Assembly (NCBI GenBank): GCA_964522975.1
Contig: CAZFXK010000009.1
Location: 1 to 44,591 of the forward strand
Direction of reading: 5' to 3'
DNA length: 44,591 bases
Source: Bacteroides_E sp964522975
Lineage (GTDB): Bacteria > Bacteroidota > Bacteroidia > Bacteroidales > Bacteroidaceae
A program made the position numbers and the translations under genes. Positions within the stretch are counted from its first letter, which is position 1, and the number at the start of each line of letters is the position of its first letter. Positions 16,900 to 25,271 of this stretch are shown here, one piece after another. Below the pieces are notes generated by a model, which saw nothing but the letters and a program-made list of their open reading frames with translations, was not told where the DNA came from and did not search any database.

Positions 16900-19148
16900 T
16901 TTGATTGTGCATTTAATGCAGATCCGGCTTGGAACCATTTAATCTGCTGTTGGTTATATGAATGTTGAACCTCAAATTTATCTTCTGTCCCATCTTCGTG
17001 TTTTACTATGACTGTTAAGTTTCTTCCGGGTTCGAAGTTAGACAACCCAATGATTGATAATAGATCTTTTTCTTGAATCAAATTATAGTCTTCCGGATTA
17101 ATAAAAGTAACAGCTAACATTCCTTGTTTCTTAAGATTCGTTTCATGAATGCGAGCAAAACTCTTTGCTAAAATTGCTTTGACATTTAAGAAACGGGGCT
17201 CCATTGCAGCATGTTCCCTACTTGATCCTTCCCCATAATTATCTTCAGCTACAACAATGGAGGAAATCTGTTTAGATTTGTACTGTTTAGCCGTACCGGA
17301 AACCGTTTCATAAGTTTGAGTATCTGTATTCCAAATTTCATTTGCTTTATCATTGAATGCATTAATAGCACCCATTAACATATTATCGGATATGTTTTCC
17401 AAGTGCCCACGGAAACGTAGCCATGGTCCAGCCATTGATATGTGGTCTGTGGTACATTTGCCTTGGGTTTTAATCAGTAACGGTAGGTCTATAAAATCTT
17501 TACCATCCCAAGCAGGAAAAGGCTCTAACAATTGAATTCGTTTAGAATTTGGATCAACCTGAACTTTCTCTTTTTGCATTTTTGGCTCCATGTAGCCACT
17601 TTCCCCAGCTTCAAATCCCTTAGGAGGTAACTCTTTTCCTATAGGTTCAGATAGTTTAACCTCTTCTCCGTTTTTGTTTTTCAGTGAATCTGTTAGCGGG
17701 TTGAAGCATAAAGTACCTGCAACCGTTAATGCTGTTACAATTTCTGGTGAAGCAACAAATGAGTGAGTGTTGGGGTTACCATCTGCACGTTTAGCAAAAT
17801 TACGGTTAAATGAATTTATAATTGAGTTTTTGCGGTTAGGCTCTTTTTCTTCACGTTTCCATTGTCCTATACAAGGGCCACACGCATTTGCCATGATTGT
17901 AGCACCCATTTTTTCAAAGGTATCAATTAGCCCATCTCGTTCAATGGTAGCTCGAATTTGTTCTGAACCCGGATTTATCAGTAATTGTGATTCTGCTACC
18001 TCAATCTCTTTCTCTATTACATCTTCAACAATAGAGGCTGCTCGGGTTATGTCTTCATAAGAAGAATTGGTACACGAACCGATTAATCCAACTTCAACTT
18101 TCTGAGGATATCCCTTATCTTTCACTTTCTGAGCAAATTCAGAAATAGGAGAGGCTGCATCAGGAGAAAAAGGGCCATTAACGTAAGGTTCTAATGTAGA
18201 TAGGTCAATTTCAATAATTTGATCGTAGTATTTTTCGGGAGATTCTGTTATTGCTGTATCTGCCATTAAATCTTGGCTAATTTTTTCAGCTTGTTCAGCA
18301 ATCTCTTTTCTGTTAGTTGCAATTAGATATTCTTTCATCTTCTCGTCATAAGGGAAGAGTGAAGTGGTTGCACCTACTTCTGCTCCCATATTACATATAG
18401 TTGCTTTACCTGTGGTAGAGAGCGTTTTTGTTCCCTCCCCAAAATATTCAATGATTGAGTTTGTCCCTCCTTTAACCGTTAATATGCCAGCTAATTTTAG
18501 AATTACATCTTTAGGTGCAGTCCATCCGTTTAATTTTCCTTTTAGATGAACGCCAATAATTTTAGGCATTCTCAGTTCCCAAGGCATATTTGTCATAACA
18601 TCTACAGCATCTGCTCCACCTACCCCAATGGCAATCATTCCTAAACCTCCGGCGTTAGGAGTATGTGAGTCTGTTCCTATCATCATTCCACCGGGAAAGG
18701 CATAATTTTCTAGCACAATTTGGTGAATTATTCCGGCCCCGGGTTTCCAAAATCCAATTCCATATTTTGAAGAGGCATCCCTTAAGAAGTCATATACCTC
18801 TTTATTTGTTTCCCTAGCTATTTTTAAGTCTTCTTTAGCACCTTGATAGGCTTGAATTAAGTGATCGCAATGTACAGTTGTTGGAACTTCAACCTTTTCT
18901 TTACCTGCATTCATGAATTGGAGTAAAGCCATTTGTGCTGTAGCATCCTGCATGGCTACGCGATCCGGACGGAAATATACATAATCTTTACCACGTTTAA
19001 AATCTTTTATATTATCTTCTTCGTATAGATGAGTATAAAGAATCTTTTCAGTTAACGTTAGGGGACGATTTAACACTTTACGCACTTTTTCTATTCTATC
19101 TTTATAAGACGAATAGAATTTCTTTAACATTTCTAAATCGTATACCAT
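16896..19148 (-). CDS. acnA: Aconitate hydratase
   Basis: A 750-residue aconitase of the mitochondrial/Bacteroides type. The 4Fe-4S ligands are the cysteine in GSCTNSSYED and the two in NACGPCIGQW. GTDSHTPNAGGLGM and the C-terminal swivel-domain segment VVAEDNYGEGSSREHAA are present. It isomerises citrate to isocitrate. It is the first gene of acn-icd-gltA. The 119 bases between its start and the terminator at 19268 show no clear TAnnTTTG box. The gene name follows the general bacterial convention; the protein is closer to mitochondrial aconitase than to E. coli AcnB. Confidence 0.95.
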   Translation of the reverse strand: MVYDLEMLKKFYSSYKDRIEKVRKVLNRPLTLTEKILYTHLYEEDNIKDFKRGKDYVYFRPDRVAMQDATAQMALLQFMNAGKEKVEVPTTVHCDHLIQAYQGAKEDLKIARETNKEVYDFLRDASSKYGIGFWKPGAGIIHQIVLENYAFPGGMMIGTDSHTPNAGGLGMIAIGVGGADAVDVMTNMPWELRMPKIIGVHLKGKLNGWTAPKDVILKLAGILTVKGGTNSIIEYFGEGTKTLSTTGKATICNMGAEVGATTSLFPYDEKMKEYLIATNRKEIAEQAEKISQDLMADTAITESPEKYYDQIIEIDLSTLEPYVNGPFSPDAASPISEFAQKVKDKGYPQKVEVGLIGSCTNSSYEDITRAASIVEDVIEKEIEVAESQLLINPGSEQIRATIERDGLIDTFEKMGATIMANACGPCIGQWKREEKEPNRKNSIINSFNRNFAKRADGNPNTHSFVASPEIVTALTVAGTLCFNPLTDSLKNKNGEEVKLSEPIGKELPPKGFEAGESGYMEPKMQKEKVQVDPNSKRIQLLEPFPAWDGKDFIDLPLLIKTQGKCTTDHISMAGPWLRFRGHLENISDNMLMGAINAFNDKANEIWNTDTQTYETVSGTAKQYKSKQISSIVVAEDNYGEGSSREHAAMEPRFLNVKAILAKSFARIHETNLKKQGMLAVTFINPEDYNLIQEKDLLSIIGLSNFEPGRNLTVIVKHEDGTEDKFEVQHSYNQQQIKWFQAGSALNAQSK

Positions 19149-19267
19149 AATTATTAGTTTTTACCATTCATTATTTAAATATAACAATAATATTTAAAAG
19201 ATTGTTTGTAAAATAAGACAATTCTTTTTTATTAAAAAGTTTTTTACTTTTATATTTAAGACAAAAA

Positions 19268-19295
19268 AAAGCGTTCGAAATATTTCGAACGCTTT
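19268..19295 (-). terminator. Terminator of the DUF349 gene
   Basis: A near-perfect palindrome, AAAGCGTTCGAAA with TTTCGAACGCTTT (13 bp), followed on the minus strand by a run of T residues. It lies 28 bases after the DUF349 stop. Confidence 0.85.
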
Positions 19296-19323
19296 AATGA
19301 CCTGTTTTATGCTTATCTATTTG

Positions 19324-21309
19324 TTATTCTTTATTTTTTCCCAGTAAACTTTTTTCTATTACTTGGATTTTCTTTTCAATAAGTTTTATCTCTGCTCGTA
19401 ATTTAGAGGCTTTTTTATTCATTTCATCTACCAAATTATTTCCTTTTTTAGTAGTAGAAGAGAAGAAGCCAAGATTTGTTTCGTAAGTTAATAAGTCATT
19501 CTTCATTCGATCCCGAGTATAAATCAAGCGTTCTCTCTCTTTATATAAAGCCCTGTCATTTCCTTCTTTTTGGATGCTGTCCACATTAGCCACAAAAGAT
19601 TCCATGTGTTTGGCCGAGCGACTTAGTTTGAACTGATCAAAGAGTGAATCTATTAGACTATAGAATTCTTCATGGATTTTGTCTTTTTGGCGATAGGGTA
19701 CGTGTCCTATTTGTTTCCACTCATTCATGGAGTCGTGTAATAATGTTTCCACTTCTTTGGAATCATCTTCGGGAGTTATTTTGGATAATTTATCAATAAG
19801 TGCACGTTTCTCCTTTAAATTTTCCTCTTCTTGAGCACGACGGTTATCATTCTCTTTGTTTCTTTGTTCAAAAAAGTAATCGCAGGCAGAGATGAAGCGT
19901 TTCCAAATGGCATTAGAATGTTTCCTGTGAACAGGACCAATCTTCTTCCAATCTTTTTGGAGTTGAATTAATATATCTGCTGTCTTTTTCCAATCTGTAC
20001 TGTCTTTTAACGATTCTGCTTTTTCACATAAAGCTTCTTTCTTCTTAAGGTTTTCCTCCATTTCTACTTTAGCAGCAGAAAAGAACTCACTCTTTCGTAA
20101 AAAGAACTCATCACAAGCTTTGCTGAAACGGTCAAAAATATTAGTATTCATCTTTTTAGGAACAAAACCAATAGTCTTCCATCTAGCCTGAAGTGCAATG
20201 ACTTCTTTTGTTTTATTGTTCCATGTTTTAAAAGAGTTTAATTCATCATAGTTGATGTTTTCTACTATTTCACAGATGGTTGTTTTTTGTTCTAAATTGT
20301 ATTCCTCTTCTTTTTTGAGGTTTTCAAAATGTTTTTGATGTCTTTTGTTGATGGCTGTAGAAGCCGCTTTGAAACGTTCCCAGACTTCATCTCTTAATTC
20401 TTTGGCAACAGGTCCTGTTTCTCTATATTCTTCGTGTAATTTTTGTAATTGATGAAAGGCTGAAACAATGTCTGGCTCTTCCATTAATTTCTCAGCTATT
20501 ACACAAAGATGAGTTTTTATCTCAAGATTTTTTTTGAAATCATATTCTCTGAACTCATTGCTTAATTTCAGTACATCATAGAATTGTTCTACATAATGAT
20601 CGTATGATTTCCAAAGTTCTTTTATTTTGCCTTGTGGAACATCTTTTATTTCATTCCACTCTTTTTCAAGAGTTTTGAACTCTTTGTAAAGTGTATTTGC
20701 GTCATCAGGGGCAGCTACCATCTCCTTTAATCGTTCGATGATGGCTAGTTTTTGTTTCAGATTATCCTCCTTTATTTTTTCTATTTCAGCGGCAACCTCT
20801 TTTCTTTTAACTTTAATTGTTTCAAAGGTTTTCTTGAAGTCTTCTTCAATTTCATCTTTAGGATAACTGAACGTTTCTTTTGTATCTTCTCCTTCTTTTT
20901 CTTGGAATGCTTTTTTAGCTGCTTCTATCTCTTCATTGTGCAGTTTATAAAAAGCTTGTTTCAGGGATTCTAGTTCTTGGCGATTGGTATTGATTACATC
21001 CTTACCTAAATCCTTTAGTTTTTGTAGAATCTCTTTTTTTGTTTGCTCTTTTTCTTCTTGAGGTTTAGGCTCCTCTGTTTGTGTTACCTCTTCCTTTGGA
21101 TTATCTGAAACTCCCTTTTCTTCGTCAGTAGTTTTAGTAGGTTCTGTTTCGGCCGATTCTTCTGTTTTGTTTTCCTCCGAGTTTTCCAACTTGTTTTCTA
21201 CTACTGGAGTTTCTTGCTGCTTATCAGCAATTTCATTTACTTCTACTTTGTCTTTCTCCTTTTCGTCTAGGTTTAAAGGAAGATTAGTGTCCTGTGCATT
21301 CGTCGTCAT
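19324..21309 (-). CDS. DUF349 multi-repeat protein
   Basis: A highly charged 661-residue protein without a signal peptide. The first ~100 residues are acidic and of low complexity (Glu/Thr/Lys-rich, probably disordered). Then come five helical DUF349 repeats (roughly residues 185-255, 260-340, 345-420, 425-500 and 505-580), recognised by the recurring pattern W-K-x-I-G-x-V then a basic stretch then F-x-x-x-x-D-x-F-F, for example LQKDWKKIGPVHRKHSN. The C-terminal ~70 residues form a predicted coiled coil ending in VIEKSLLGKNKE. The family is common in Bacteroidota; I know of no established biochemical role. It is a single-gene unit with its own terminator and a -7 box. Confidence 0.9.
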   Translation of the reverse strand: MTTNAQDTNLPLNLDEKEKDKVEVNEIADKQQETPVVENKLENSEENKTEESAETEPTKTTDEEKGVSDNPKEEVTQTEEPKPQEEKEQTKKEILQKLKDLGKDVINTNRQELESLKQAFYKLHNEEIEAAKKAFQEKEGEDTKETFSYPKDEIEEDFKKTFETIKVKRKEVAAEIEKIKEDNLKQKLAIIERLKEMVAAPDDANTLYKEFKTLEKEWNEIKDVPQGKIKELWKSYDHYVEQFYDVLKLSNEFREYDFKKNLEIKTHLCVIAEKLMEEPDIVSAFHQLQKLHEEYRETGPVAKELRDEVWERFKAASTAINKRHQKHFENLKKEEEYNLEQKTTICEIVENINYDELNSFKTWNNKTKEVIALQARWKTIGFVPKKMNTNIFDRFSKACDEFFLRKSEFFSAAKVEMEENLKKKEALCEKAESLKDSTDWKKTADILIQLQKDWKKIGPVHRKHSNAIWKRFISACDYFFEQRNKENDNRRAQEEENLKEKRALIDKLSKITPEDDSKEVETLLHDSMNEWKQIGHVPYRQKDKIHEEFYSLIDSLFDQFKLSRSAKHMESFVANVDSIQKEGNDRALYKERERLIYTRDRMKNDLLTYETNLGFFSSTTKKGNNLVDEMNKKASKLRAEIKLIEKKIQVIEKSLLGKNKE

Positions 21310-21362
21310 ACGTCTTTCTTTTTATGGATGAAAAGAAATTCATCACTATAATTTTAAGAATA

Positions 21363-21370
21363 CAAAATTA
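21363..21370 (-). promoter_or_regulatory. Putative -7 box for the DUF349 gene
   Basis: The minus strand reads TAATTTTG, a full match to TAnnTTTG, about 54 bases before the ATG at 21309. Motif match only. Confidence 0.45.
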
Positions 21371-21542
21371 ACAAAATAAGTTTATCTCTTCATATTCTTT
21401 CTATTTGTTTTAGATAGTATGCGTAAAGATAAATAAAACTCTTAGAATCTTCACAATAACTATTGAGTGTTTTGTAAATAAAAACAGATTTAATTTAAAA
21501 AAATGAGTTGAAATGGGGTGATTCTATGTTATTTTTTAGAAA

Positions 21543-22322
21543 TTAAAGGGCTGATTCTATCATTTGTGTCAAGTTAATGAACTCTGCAACGGATAATTGT
21601 TCGGGCCTTTTATTGAAAATATCATTTTTTGTTATTGGATTCTCTTTACCTAAAATAGGCTTTATTGAGTTTCTTAATGTTTTTCTTCTTTGATTAAAAG
21701 TGGTTTTCACTATGTTTTTAAACAATTTCTCGTTGCAGTTTAATTGTTTAGTTTGATTCCTCATTAAGCGGATGACTGCACTTTTTACTTTGGGAGGAGG
21801 GTTGAACACACCCGGATTTACAGTAAATAAGTATTCAACATCGTACCAAGCCTGAATGAGTACACTTAAAATCCCGTAGGTTTTGCTTCCTGGAGCAGCG
21901 GCTATGCGTTCAGCCACTTCTTTTTGGATCATACCTGTGCAACAAGGAATTAATTCTTTATTCTCTAGCATTTTGAAGAAGATCTGACTGGATATATTAT
22001 AAGGATAGTTCCCGGTTAGCACAAAAGGGTGATGATTGAATATGGTGGATAAATCAAGCGTTAAGAAATCTGCTTCAATGATTTGTTTATTTAACTCTGG
22101 AAAGTTGTTTTTAAGATAGTCAACAGATTCAAAATCTAATTCAACTACTTTTAACGGACGCTCTTTTTTCAATAGAAATTGAGTCAATACCCCCATTCCC
22201 GGGCCAACCTCTAATAGAGGTATCTCCGGATATGAATCAACCGTATCAGCTATTCGCCGGGCTATCTCTAAATTAACTAAGAAGTGTTGACCTAAAAATT
22301 TTTTTGGACGTACAGAAGCCAT
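21543..22322 (-). CDS. rsmA: 16S rRNA dimethyladenosine transferase
   Basis: A 259-residue KsgA/RsmA. It has KKFLGQHFLVN at the start, the SAM motif LLEVGPGMGVLTQFL, and the catalytic GNYPYNISSQIFF (NxPY type). It dimethylates two adjacent adenines near the 3' end of 16S rRNA during small-subunit maturation. I set the start at 22322 (MASVRPKKFLGQ). The frame stays open to an ATG at 22385, but those 21 codons do not resemble the family and a -7 box lies inside them (22353-22360), which puts transcription start downstream of the longer start codon. Confidence 0.95.
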   Translation of the reverse strand: MASVRPKKFLGQHFLVNLEIARRIADTVDSYPEIPLLEVGPGMGVLTQFLLKKERPLKVVELDFESVDYLKNNFPELNKQIIEADFLTLDLSTIFNHHPFVLTGNYPYNISSQIFFKMLENKELIPCCTGMIQKEVAERIAAAPGSKTYGILSVLIQAWYDVEYLFTVNPGVFNPPPKVKSAVIRLMRNQTKQLNCNEKLFKNIVKTTFNQRRKTLRNSIKPILGKENPITKNDIFNKRPEQLSVAEFINLTQMIESAL

Positions 22323-22352
22323 TATATAAGTTAAATAGTTACATTTGTTTGA

Positions 22353-22360
22353 CAAAGGTA
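22353..22360 (-). promoter_or_regulatory. Putative -7 box for rsmA
   Basis: The minus strand reads TACCTTTG, a full match to TAnnTTTG, 30 bases before the ATG at 22322. Its position decides between the two possible rsmA starts. Confidence 0.55.
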
Positions 22361-22390
22361 TGGCTTTTGAAACAGAAATAAACACGAAAC

Positions 22391-23380
22391 ATGAAGAAAC
22401 TACTACTTAAGACAATAAAAATCATTTTACCTTTGGTCTTAGGTGTTTTTATCCTTTATTGGGTTTATAAAGATTTTGATTTCTCGAAGTTGTTGGAAGT
22501 CTTTCATCAGGATTTTCGTTGGGGGTGGATGCTGTTCGCTCTTTTTTTTGGAGTTTGGAGTCATATATTCAGAGGTTGGAGGTGGAATCTATCTTTAGCT
22601 CCTCTTGATTTATATCCTCGGAAAAGAAATAGTGTTTATGCTATTTTCATTGCGTATGCTGCAAATCTTATCCTGCCCAGAGTAGGAGAGGTTTCGCGTT
22701 GTGGTGTTTTAGCCAAATATGATAAGGTGCCTTTTAGTCTGTCATTAGGTACTCTTGTAACAGAACGATTAATTGATTCTTTCTGTGTGTTGTTTATTGT
22801 TTTTCTGGCTCTTTTTTTTCAGTTGCCTGTATTTCTCTCTTTCTTCTCTTCTACAGGAACCAGAATGGACAGTATCATTCAACTATTAACCTCTTATGAG
22901 TTTTATCTTGGAGTGGTATTGGTTTTAGCTTTTATTTTAGTTTTGTTCTTTGTCATAAAAAAATATCGAATATTTAAACCCATTCGAAAAATGGGTCGGG
23001 AAATATGGTTGGGTATCATATCCTTGAAAAAGGTAGAAAATAAATGGCTTTATGCTTTTTACACTTTCGCCATTTGGGGTTGTTATTTTTTGGAATTCTA
23101 TCTTACCTTTTACTGTTTTTCTTTTACGCAACATTTAGGAATATTAGCAGGCTTAGTACTTTTCGTCTCAGGGAGTATTGCCGTTTTAGTGCCTACACCT
23201 AATGGAGCCGGCTCTTGGCATTTTGCTATCATTGCGATGTTAACACTTTACGGAGTTTCATCTGAAAATGCAGGTGCTTTTGCGCTTTTGGTGCATGGAA
23301 TTCAAACTCTTTTGATTGTATTATTAGGAATTTACGGATTAACGGCATTGCCGTTGTTTAATAAAAATAAAAAAACATGA
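22391..23380 (+). CDS. Flippase-like membrane protein (LPG_synthase_TM / UPF0104 family)
   Basis: A 329-residue protein with about eight hydrophobic helices. It shows the family pattern FRGWRWNLSLAPL, AANLILPRVGEVSRCGVLAKY and VPTPNGAGSWHFA. The family covers the membrane half of MprF and AglD-like proteins and is thought to move lipids or lipid-linked molecules across the membrane; no soluble transferase domain is present here. Its stop overlaps the pepD start as ATGA at 23377-23380, so the two genes are translationally coupled. It starts divergently from rsmA, with about 68 bases between the chosen start codons. Confidence 0.85.
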   Translation: MKKLLLKTIKIILPLVLGVFILYWVYKDFDFSKLLEVFHQDFRWGWMLFALFFGVWSHIFRGWRWNLSLAPLDLYPRKRNSVYAIFIAYAANLILPRVGEVSRCGVLAKYDKVPFSLSLGTLVTERLIDSFCVLFIVFLALFFQLPVFLSFFSSTGTRMDSIIQLLTSYEFYLGVVLVLAFILVLFFVIKKYRIFKPIRKMGREIWLGIISLKKVENKWLYAFYTFAIWGCYFLEFYLTFYCFSFTQHLGILAGLVLFVSGSIAVLVPTPNGAGSWHFAIIAMLTLYGVSSENAGAFALLVHGIQTLLIVLLGIYGLTALPLFNKNKKT

Positions 23381-24834
23381 AAACCATTCAAGATTTAACT
23401 CCAAAGGGAGTATGGAAAAATTTCTATTTATTAACTCAAATACCTAGACCCTCATATCTCTCCGGGCCTATAACAAAGTTTTTATTGGACTTTGGGAAGA
23501 ATTTAGGGCTTGAAGCTTTTACTGATGATGTTGGAAATGTAATAATCCGTAAACCGGCATCTTCGGGTATGGAAGATCGGAAAGGAGTAATCATTCAAGG
23601 TCATATGGATATGGTTCCTCAGAAGAATAACGATACGGAGCACAATTTTGAAACTGATCCGATTCAAACGTATGTTGATGAAGATTGGGTGAAAGCAAGA
23701 GGTACTACGCTAGGTGCAGATAATGGTTTAGGTGTTGCGGCCATGATGTCTATTTTAGAAGATGATACATTAAAACACGGCCCCTTAGAAATGCTGATAA
23801 CCAAAGATGAAGAGGTTGGAATGGTAGGAGCCTTTGGCTTAAAACCGGATGTTTTACAAGGTGAGATTCTATTAAATTTAGATTCCGAAGATGAAGGCGA
23901 CCTATATATAGGTTGTGCCGGAGGAACAGATGTCATAGCTACTCTTGAATATAAAGAAACTGTTTTAGAAGAGAATGATGAAGCCTATATGATAACCTTA
24001 AAAGGGTTGAAGGGAGGCCATTCCGGAATGGAGATTAATGAGGGAAGAGCTAATGCGAATAAACTATTAGTGCGTATTATCCGTGATGCCGTTTTATACT
24101 GTGAAGCACGTTTGGTGAGTTGGGAAGGAGGGAATATGCGCAATGCCATTCCTCGAGAAGCACACGCTATACTAACAGTTCCTAAAGATCAGGTTGAACC
24201 TTTAAAAGAGTTGTTAGAAGAGTATCAAATAATCTTTAATGATGAATTTGGATCAATTGAAAATAAAATAAATATACTGATTGAGCAGCAAGAACGGCCT
24301 CAATATGTTATTCCGGAAGAAATACAAGATAATTTCATACAAGCCGTTTATGCATGCCATAACGGTGTTTTGAGAATGATTCCTGACATTCCGAATGTGG
24401 TTGAAACATCGTCCAACCTAGCTATTGTTAAAATAGGTGGAGGACAGGCCATGATAGAGATTTTGGCACGAAGTTCGAGTGATTCAATGAAAGAGTTCTT
24501 GGTTACCAGTTTGGAAGCCTGTTTTTCTATGGCAGGAATGAAGGTGGAATTAAGTGGCAATTATTCCGGATGGCAGCCACATACCGATTCTCCTATATTA
24601 CAACTAATGAAGAATACCTATGAGGAGTTATATGCTGAGGTTCCTAATATTCAGGTTATTCATGCCGGATTGGAGTGTGGCATCATTGGTGCTATATATC
24701 CTTCTTTAGATATGATTTCTTTTGGACCCACTATTCGTTCTCCTCATTCTCCGGATGAAAGAACTTATATCCCTTCTGTTGAAAAATTCTATAACTTTTT
24801 AGTTTCTGCATTAGAAAAGACACCAAAGAAATAG
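23377..24834 (+). CDS. pepD: Aminoacyl-histidine dipeptidase (peptidase D, M20C)
   Basis: A 485-residue cytoplasmic M20-family metallopeptidase. The metal ligands lie in VIIQGHMDMVPQ, GADNGLGVAAM and TKDEEVGMVGAFG, and the C-terminal part has IHAGLECGIIGA and MISFGPTIRSPHSPDER, typical of PepD. It hydrolyses dipeptides such as aminoacyl-histidine. Length and motifs are normal. It overlaps the upstream flippase-like gene by four bases and is followed by a long perfect palindrome. Confidence 0.95.
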   Translation: MKTIQDLTPKGVWKNFYLLTQIPRPSYLSGPITKFLLDFGKNLGLEAFTDDVGNVIIRKPASSGMEDRKGVIIQGHMDMVPQKNNDTEHNFETDPIQTYVDEDWVKARGTTLGADNGLGVAAMMSILEDDTLKHGPLEMLITKDEEVGMVGAFGLKPDVLQGEILLNLDSEDEGDLYIGCAGGTDVIATLEYKETVLEENDEAYMITLKGLKGGHSGMEINEGRANANKLLVRIIRDAVLYCEARLVSWEGGNMRNAIPREAHAILTVPKDQVEPLKELLEEYQIIFNDEFGSIENKINILIEQQERPQYVIPEEIQDNFIQAVYACHNGVLRMIPDIPNVVETSSNLAIVKIGGGQAMIEILARSSSDSMKEFLVTSLEACFSMAGMKVELSGNYSGWQPHTDSPILQLMKNTYEELYAEVPNIQVIHAGLECGIIGAIYPSLDMISFGPTIRSPHSPDERTYIPSVEKFYNFLVSALEKTPKK

Positions 24835-24847
24835 TTGAATTTTATTA

Positions 24848-24893
24848 TAAGAAGAAGAGAGCCAACTCATATGAGTTGGCTCTCTTCTTCTTA
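24848..24893. terminator. 46-nt perfect palindrome after pepD
   Basis: Two 23-nt arms are fully complementary with no spacer; the centre is ACTCATATGAGT. It lies 14 bases after the pepD stop and probably terminates transcription, although the T run after the stem is poor. A perfect spacer-free palindrome of this length could also form a cruciform in DNA. Confidence 0.65.
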
Positions 24894-24968
24894 TTGACCT
24901 TGAAGTATTTAGGCTACATTCCCTACAAAATAGTTTAAAGTAAGACACATTAATTATTCCCTCTTCAT

Positions 24969-25052
24969 CGATCCCAGACCAAGCACCCTTTGGTCTGGGA
25001 TCGAAGAGGTGTCTCTCCCAGATTCAACATCGATTGGTCCCAGACCGATGAG
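24969..25052. repeat. CCCAGACC intergenic repeat element, copy 2
   Basis: A 13-bp hairpin, CGATCCCAGACCA (24969-24981) with TGGTCTGGGATCG (24991-25003), is followed by a degenerate copy CTCCCAGATT (25015-25024) and then CCCAGACCGATGA (25039-25051). The last 13-mer is identical to one in the element at 8552. It lies in the 437-base gap between pepD and the alpha-2-macroglobulin gene; apart from this element and the palindrome, the gap shows nothing convincing. Confidence 0.75.
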
Positions 25053-25271
25053 TTTTGTCCTCTAAAGAGTTGTTGGCTTTCTTTAAAAATGAAATAAGGA
25101 GGCTTAGAATGTTTCAGTTTTACTCTGTTTATAACACTGAATGGATCTTCTTTATAGATTAATAAAATTATATCCTTTGTTTTCTTTGTATATATTTAAG
25201 TATTGGTTTGTTTTTTCTATCAGTTTATTTCTTTACTTTGGATTTATAGAATATTCAAAACATATTTAAAT

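Noticed and set aside
22323..22385. 21-codon N-terminal extension of rsmA
   Set aside because: Not family-like, and a -7 box lies inside it.
25109..25162. 17-codon open frame with AAGGAGG seven bases before the ATG (MFQFYSVYNTEW...)
   Set aside because: The ribosome-binding match is tempting, but Bacteroidales rarely use it, the peptide has no recognisable features and it lies in a non-coding spacer.
25203..25271. TTG-initiated 23-residue extension of the alpha-2-macroglobulin protein
   Set aside because: The ATG at 25272 gives a normal signal peptide, whereas the extension would place an extra hydrophobic stretch before it.
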